A stretch of 8,791 bases of DNA from Negativicutes bacterium UBA1444. Its GTDB lineage: Bacteria; Bacillota; Negativicutes; UBA1444. Within the stretch, counting starts at the first letter, position 1. Every line of letters begins with the position of its first letter. The notes beneath the pieces were generated by a model. That model saw nothing but the letters and a program-made list of their open reading frames with translations, was not told the origin of the DNA and searched no databases. Location of the stretch: positions 7,006 through 15,796 of the forward strand of contig DCTI01000007.1 in NCBI GenBank assembly GCA_002329525.1, written 5' to 3'. Of this stretch, positions 6,589 to 8,791 are shown piece after piece. The position numbers and the translations under genes were made by a program.

Positions 6589-6601
6589 TGTATACAAAGT
6601 T
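6584..6601. promoter_or_regulatory. Perfect 18-base palindrome, likely GntR-family operator
   Basis: AACTTTGTATACAAAGTT is its own reverse complement. Its core TTGTATACAA matches the core of the Bacillus subtilis GntR gluconate operator (ATACTTGTATACAAGTAT) and resembles the TTGGTATACCAA core of UxuR/ExuR sites; these regulators belong to the FadR subfamily and sense hydroxy- or sugar acids. It overlaps the proposed -10 box and start point, where a bound repressor would block transcription of dctP-larA. The regulator gene is not in the window. Confidence 0.65.
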
Positions 6602-6626
6602 CAAGATCATTTCACTTTGTCTGTTG

Positions 6627-6667
6627 CGGAGAGTGAGTTCGTTGCTCCGTGGGCATAATCCCTGCGG
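6627..6667 (+). promoter_or_regulatory. Possible antiterminator structures in the dctP leader
   Basis: CGGAG (6627-6631) can pair with CTCCG (6645-6649). Alternatively CCGTGGG (6647-6653) can pair with CCTGCGG (6661-6667), including two G-U pairs, around a 7-base loop. The second hairpin uses the 5' arm of the downstream terminator and excludes it; the first excludes the second. That is the logic of a transcription attenuator. No known riboswitch or T-box consensus was recognised in it. Confidence 0.35.
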
Positions 6668-6710
6668 AAGTTTTCTTTCTCACAGGAAACTTTTTCGCAG
6701 GGCATTTTTG
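6660..6710 (+). terminator. Intrinsic terminator inside the dctP leader
   Basis: CCCTGCG (6660-6666) pairs perfectly with CGCAGGG (6696-6702). AGTTTTC (6669-6675) and GAAACT further extend the stem with one bulge, and CATTTTTG follows. No plus-strand gene precedes it in this intergenic region, so it cannot end an upstream mRNA. It either attenuates the dctP-larA transcript or ends a short RNA of about 115 bases starting at the TTGACA promoter. Confidence 0.65.
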
Positions 6711-6827
6711 TAACCTGATGCGGCTCATTTGTTGGGGAGGAGGGGAAGCACGGCAAGCAACCGGTCGGTCGCAACCGCAGACGATGGCCATGATAATAAA
6801 AAACCAAAAACGAAAGGAAGATTTTTC
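6711..6827 (+). promoter_or_regulatory. Distal dctP leader with ribosome-binding site
   Basis: The stretch carries a purine-rich GGGGAGGAGGGG (6734-6745) with no start codon at a suitable distance, and GCAACCG twice (near 6760 and 6770). The real ribosome site is AAAGGAAG (6813-6820), 7 bases before ATG6828. It fixes the dctP start at the lipoprotein signal rather than at any of the open upstream codons. Confidence 0.5.
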
Positions 6828-7856
6828 ATGACTCACCGAAAGCGATATTGGGCATTTTTCTTCTGTTGTCTGTTTGTTCTTGCCGTAGCCGGCTGCGGCT
6901 CCGCTAAACCCGACGCCAAACCGGCGGCAGCGCCGGCGCAGCCACAGGTGAAAACCATCAAGTTGGCTCATGTGGTCAACGAAAAAGACCCTTACCACAT
7001 CACCGCCCTCAAATTCAAAGAACTCGTGGAAGCCAAATCACAGGGAAAAATCAAGGTTGAAGTATTTCCCAACGCTTCGCTGGGCGATGAACGAGCCCTG
7101 ATCGAAGGGATGCAGATGGGCACCGTCCATGCCGGAGTCATCACCAACGGCCCGATCGGCAATTTTTTACCGGAACTGGCTGTTTTTGAAATGCCGTTCC
7201 TGTTTGCCAATGAAGCGGAAGCCTACAAGGTGCTCGATGGCCCGGTCGGCCAAAAAATGCTGACCAAATTCGAGGCAATCAATCTGAAAGGTCTGGCGTT
7301 TGCCGAGCGAGGGTTCCGCAACCTCACGAATTCCAAGCGGCCGGTCCGAACCCCGGCAGATGCCGCCGGCCTGAAAGTCCGCGTCATGGAGAACCCGGTG
7401 TTCATCGACACCTTCAAAGCCCTTGGCGTCAACGCCGTCCCCATGGCCTGGACCGAAGCCCTGACCGCCCTGCAGCAAAAAACGATCGACGGGCAGGAAA
7501 ATCCCGTCAATGTCGCGTTTGCCTTTAAACTGCAGGAAACCCAGAAATATTTCTCCATGACCAAACACACCTATTCTCCCGCAACCATCGTCATGAGCAA
7601 GAAGTTCTTCGATTCGTTCGACAAGCCGAGTCAGGATATTCTGCTCGCGGCCGCCAAAGAGTCGGCCCAGCATGTGCGAAAATGGGGTGCCGAACAGATG
7701 GCTGAGCAACTCAAGGCGGTTCAGGCCGGCGGCATGGAGATAACCACCGACGTCGACACCAAAGCATTTCAGGAAGCTGTCAAGCCGGTATACGACAAAT
7801 ATGGTCCCCGTTTCGGCACTTGGCTGAAGGAGATTGAGGAAGCCAAGAAGAAATAA
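6828..7856 (+). CDS. dctP: TRAP transporter solute-binding lipoprotein, DctP family
   Basis: The 342-aa protein is the extracytoplasmic receptor of a TRAP (tripartite ATP-independent periplasmic) transporter; it captures an organic acid for a DctQ-DctM membrane pair. The signal peptide has a basic start (MTHRKRYW), a hydrophobic core (AFFFCCLFVLAV) and the lipobox VAGC with the lipidated cysteine at 23, followed by an Ala/Pro-rich tether. The mature part is a typical DctP domain: IKLAHVVNEKDPYHITALKF (44-63), GMQMGTVHAGVITN (94-107), FEMPFLF (120-126), GLKVRVMENPVF (181-192) with R185 as the expected carboxylate-binding arginine, ALTALQQKTIDGQENP (211-226), and a helical C-terminus. The frame stays open upstream to TTG6729, but the good Shine-Dalgarno and the signal peptide fix ATG6828. 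No dctQ or dctM lies before larA, 37 bases downstream; they may follow larA outside the window. The ligand is unknown; lactate or another 2-hydroxyacid is suggested by the neighbour. Confidence 0.95.
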   Translation: MTHRKRYWAFFFCCLFVLAVAGCGSAKPDAKPAAAPAQPQVKTIKLAHVVNEKDPYHITALKFKELVEAKSQGKIKVEVFPNASLGDERALIEGMQMGTVHAGVITNGPIGNFLPELAVFEMPFLFANEAEAYKVLDGPVGQKMLTKFEAINLKGLAFAERGFRNLTNSKRPVRTPADAAGLKVRVMENPVFIDTFKALGVNAVPMAWTEALTALQQKTIDGQENPVNVAFAFKLQETQKYFSMTKHTYSPATIVMSKKFFDSFDKPSQDILLAAAKESAQHVRKWGAEQMAEQLKAVQAGGMEITTDVDTKAFQEAVKPVYDKYGPRFGTWLKEIEEAKKK

Positions 7857-7893
7857 ACCGGTACCAAAACAACCGAAGTCAGGAGTGTGAGAC

Positions 7894-8791
7894 ATGAACA
7901 CAAAAAAATATCATTTCGGATTCGGGGAAGGCAGCATGGAACTGGCCCTGCCCAGAGAACGGATTCTATATGACATCAAGGGCACGGCCGCCGAAGCCAT
8001 CACCGACGTTCCCGCCGCAGTGCGCGAAGCGCTGCGCAATCCCATTGGCACGCCCCCACTCGCCCAGACCGTGAAAGCCGGCGACAAAGTCGTCATTACC
8101 GTCGGCGACATCACCCGGGCCTGGATCAAACATGACCAATTTCTGCCGACCGTGCTGGATGAGCTGAATGCCGCCGGCATACCGGACGCCGACATTTCCA
8201 TCGTGGTGACGCTCGGCGCGCACCGCCCCCATACCCCGGCTGAGGATATTGCCGTTTGCGGCGCCGAAACCTGCCACCGGGTCAAAATCTATCAACACGA
8301 TTCCCATGACAAAGCCAACCTGGTTCAGCTGGGCACGACCGCTGGCGGAGTGCCGATCATCGTCAACCGGCGGGTCGCCGAAGCGGACAAGGTCATCCTC
8401 ACCAGCGGCATCGTCTATCATCTGATGGCTGGATTCGGCGGCGGCCGCAAGTCGGTCATGCCTGGCGTGAGCGCCTACGAAAGCATTCAGGGCAATCACA
8501 CCTTCTGCCTGCATAAGGAAATCGGCAAGGGGCTGAACGCCAACAGCGTCTCCGGCAAGTTGGCCGGCAACGAGATGCACGACGACATGCGGCAGCATGC
8601 TGCGGCCCTTAATCCCGCCTTCCTGCTGAATGCGGTCTTCACACCGTCAGGAAAATTCGCCCGATTCTTCGCCGGCCACTGGGAAAAAGCCTGGCTGGAA
8701 GGTTGCAAAGAGGTGGAGCGGATTTATGGCATCCCCATTACGCAGCAGGCGGATCTGACGATCGCCTCCGCCGGCGGCTTCCCCCGCGACA
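7894..8791 (+). CDS. larA: LarA-family nickel-dependent lactate racemase or related epimerase (3' partial)
   Basis: The gene runs off the window after 299 codons; full LarA proteins are about 420-430 residues, so the C-terminal domain is missing. LarA interconverts stereoisomers of 2-hydroxyacids by hydride transfer through a nickel-pincer nucleotide bound covalently to a lysine. The residues known from Lactobacillus plantarum LarA are matched: GDITR gives D72 and R75, GAHRPHTPAED gives H110 (H108), GIVYHLMAGFGGGRKSVMPG gives H176 and the cofactor-bearing K186 (H174, K184), and GNHTF gives H202 (H200). The enzyme should therefore be active and depend on LarB, LarC and LarE for its cofactor; none is seen here. 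The family also includes malate racemases and sugar-acid epimerases, so lactate is not certain. AGGAG (7881-7885) lies 8 bases before the ATG. The 37-base gap after dctP has no terminator, so the two are probably one operon: uptake followed by stereoisomer conversion. Confidence 0.93.
   Translation, partial: MNTKKYHFGFGEGSMELALPRERILYDIKGTAAEAITDVPAAVREALRNPIGTPPLAQTVKAGDKVVITVGDITRAWIKHDQFLPTVLDELNAAGIPDADISIVVTLGAHRPHTPAEDIAVCGAETCHRVKIYQHDSHDKANLVQLGTTAGGVPIIVNRRVAEADKVILTSGIVYHLMAGFGGGRKSVMPGVSAYESIQGNHTFCLHKEIGKGLNANSVSGKLAGNEMHDDMRQHAAALNPAFLLNAVFTPSGKFARFFAGHWEKAWLEGCKEVERIYGIPITQQADLTIASAGGFPRD

Noticed and set aside
6600..6720. Known riboswitch (TPP, THF, NiCo, glycine) or T-box in the dctP leader
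   Set aside because: Short resemblances such as GGAGAGT and ACCTGAT occur, but the remaining conserved core elements of those classes are missing.
6729..6827. N-terminal extension of DctP from TTG6729
   Set aside because: It would bury the lipoprotein signal peptide behind 33 charged residues; ATG6828 has a well-placed AAAGGAAG.
6718..6831. Small plus-strand frame of 37 codons whose TGA overlaps the dctP ATG as ATGA
   Set aside because: The overlap looks like coupling, but there is no Shine-Dalgarno before ATG6718 (T-rich terminator tail instead) and the product has no features; probably chance.
7167..7901. A 244-residue minus-strand open frame opposite dctP
   Set aside because: The plus strand carries an unmistakable DctP protein; the antisense product has repetitive Gly/His/Phe composition and no start context.
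7966..8598. A 210-residue minus-strand open frame opposite larA
   Set aside because: All LarA catalytic motifs lie on the plus strand in frame, so this is a shadow of high-GC coding sequence.
1..8791. Insertion sequences, CRISPR arrays, tRNA or rRNA genes
   Set aside because: No transposase fragment, terminal inverted repeats with target duplication, regularly spaced repeats or cloverleaf sequence was seen.

Overview
The window looks like chromosome from a motile, anaerobic-type bacterium of the Bacillota, possibly a Negativicutes/Sporomusaceae relative. The grounds are strong AAGGAGG-type ribosome sites, a Hag/FliC-type flagellin with what looks like a CsrA-controlled leader, a TRAP (DctP) lipoprotein, and a nickel-dependent LarA-family racemase. 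The assignment is inference; there is no rRNA or other phylogenetic marker here.

Layout. (1) 1-331: the C-terminal DNA-binding half of an OmpR/PhoB-type response regulator that begins outside the window, closed by an intrinsic terminator (359-390). (2) 391-1824: an AT-rich upstream region, a leader with a hairpin presenting a near-consensus CsrA site plus a second GGA site in the Shine-Dalgarno sequence, and a 407-aa flagellin with a threonine-rich central domain. (3) 1869-5587: a long hairpin that almost touches the next start codon, then two large genes 5 bases apart: a methyltransferase-GT4 glycosyltransferase fusion (576 aa) and a GT2 glycosyltransferase with a long TPR-like helical tail (644 aa). 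Directly behind a flagellin gene, these are best read as a flagellin glycan assembly or modification cassette. (4) A shared bidirectional terminator (5612-5656) separates them from a convergent minus-strand gene (5716-6351). That gene encodes a 211-aa protein with four EF-hands in two duplicated pairs, joined by a Pro8-Gly5 linker. (5) 6352-6827: a divergent control region with a promoter for the EF-hand gene on the minus strand. On the plus strand it holds a TTGACA promoter element, a perfect 18-base palindrome resembling FadR-subfamily GntR operators, and a leader containing an intrinsic terminator with a possible competing antiterminator. (6) 6828-8791: an operon of dctP (solute-binding lipoprotein) and larA (nickel-pincer hydroxyacid racemase/epimerase family, cut off by the window edge), probably for uptake and isomerisation of a 2-hydroxycarboxylate.

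The parts that most deserve a second look are the flagellin leader with two CsrA sites, the fused methyltransferase-glycosyltransferase and its TPR partner, and the operator-plus-attenuator control region in front of dctP-larA. No mobile element, CRISPR array, tRNA or rRNA was seen.
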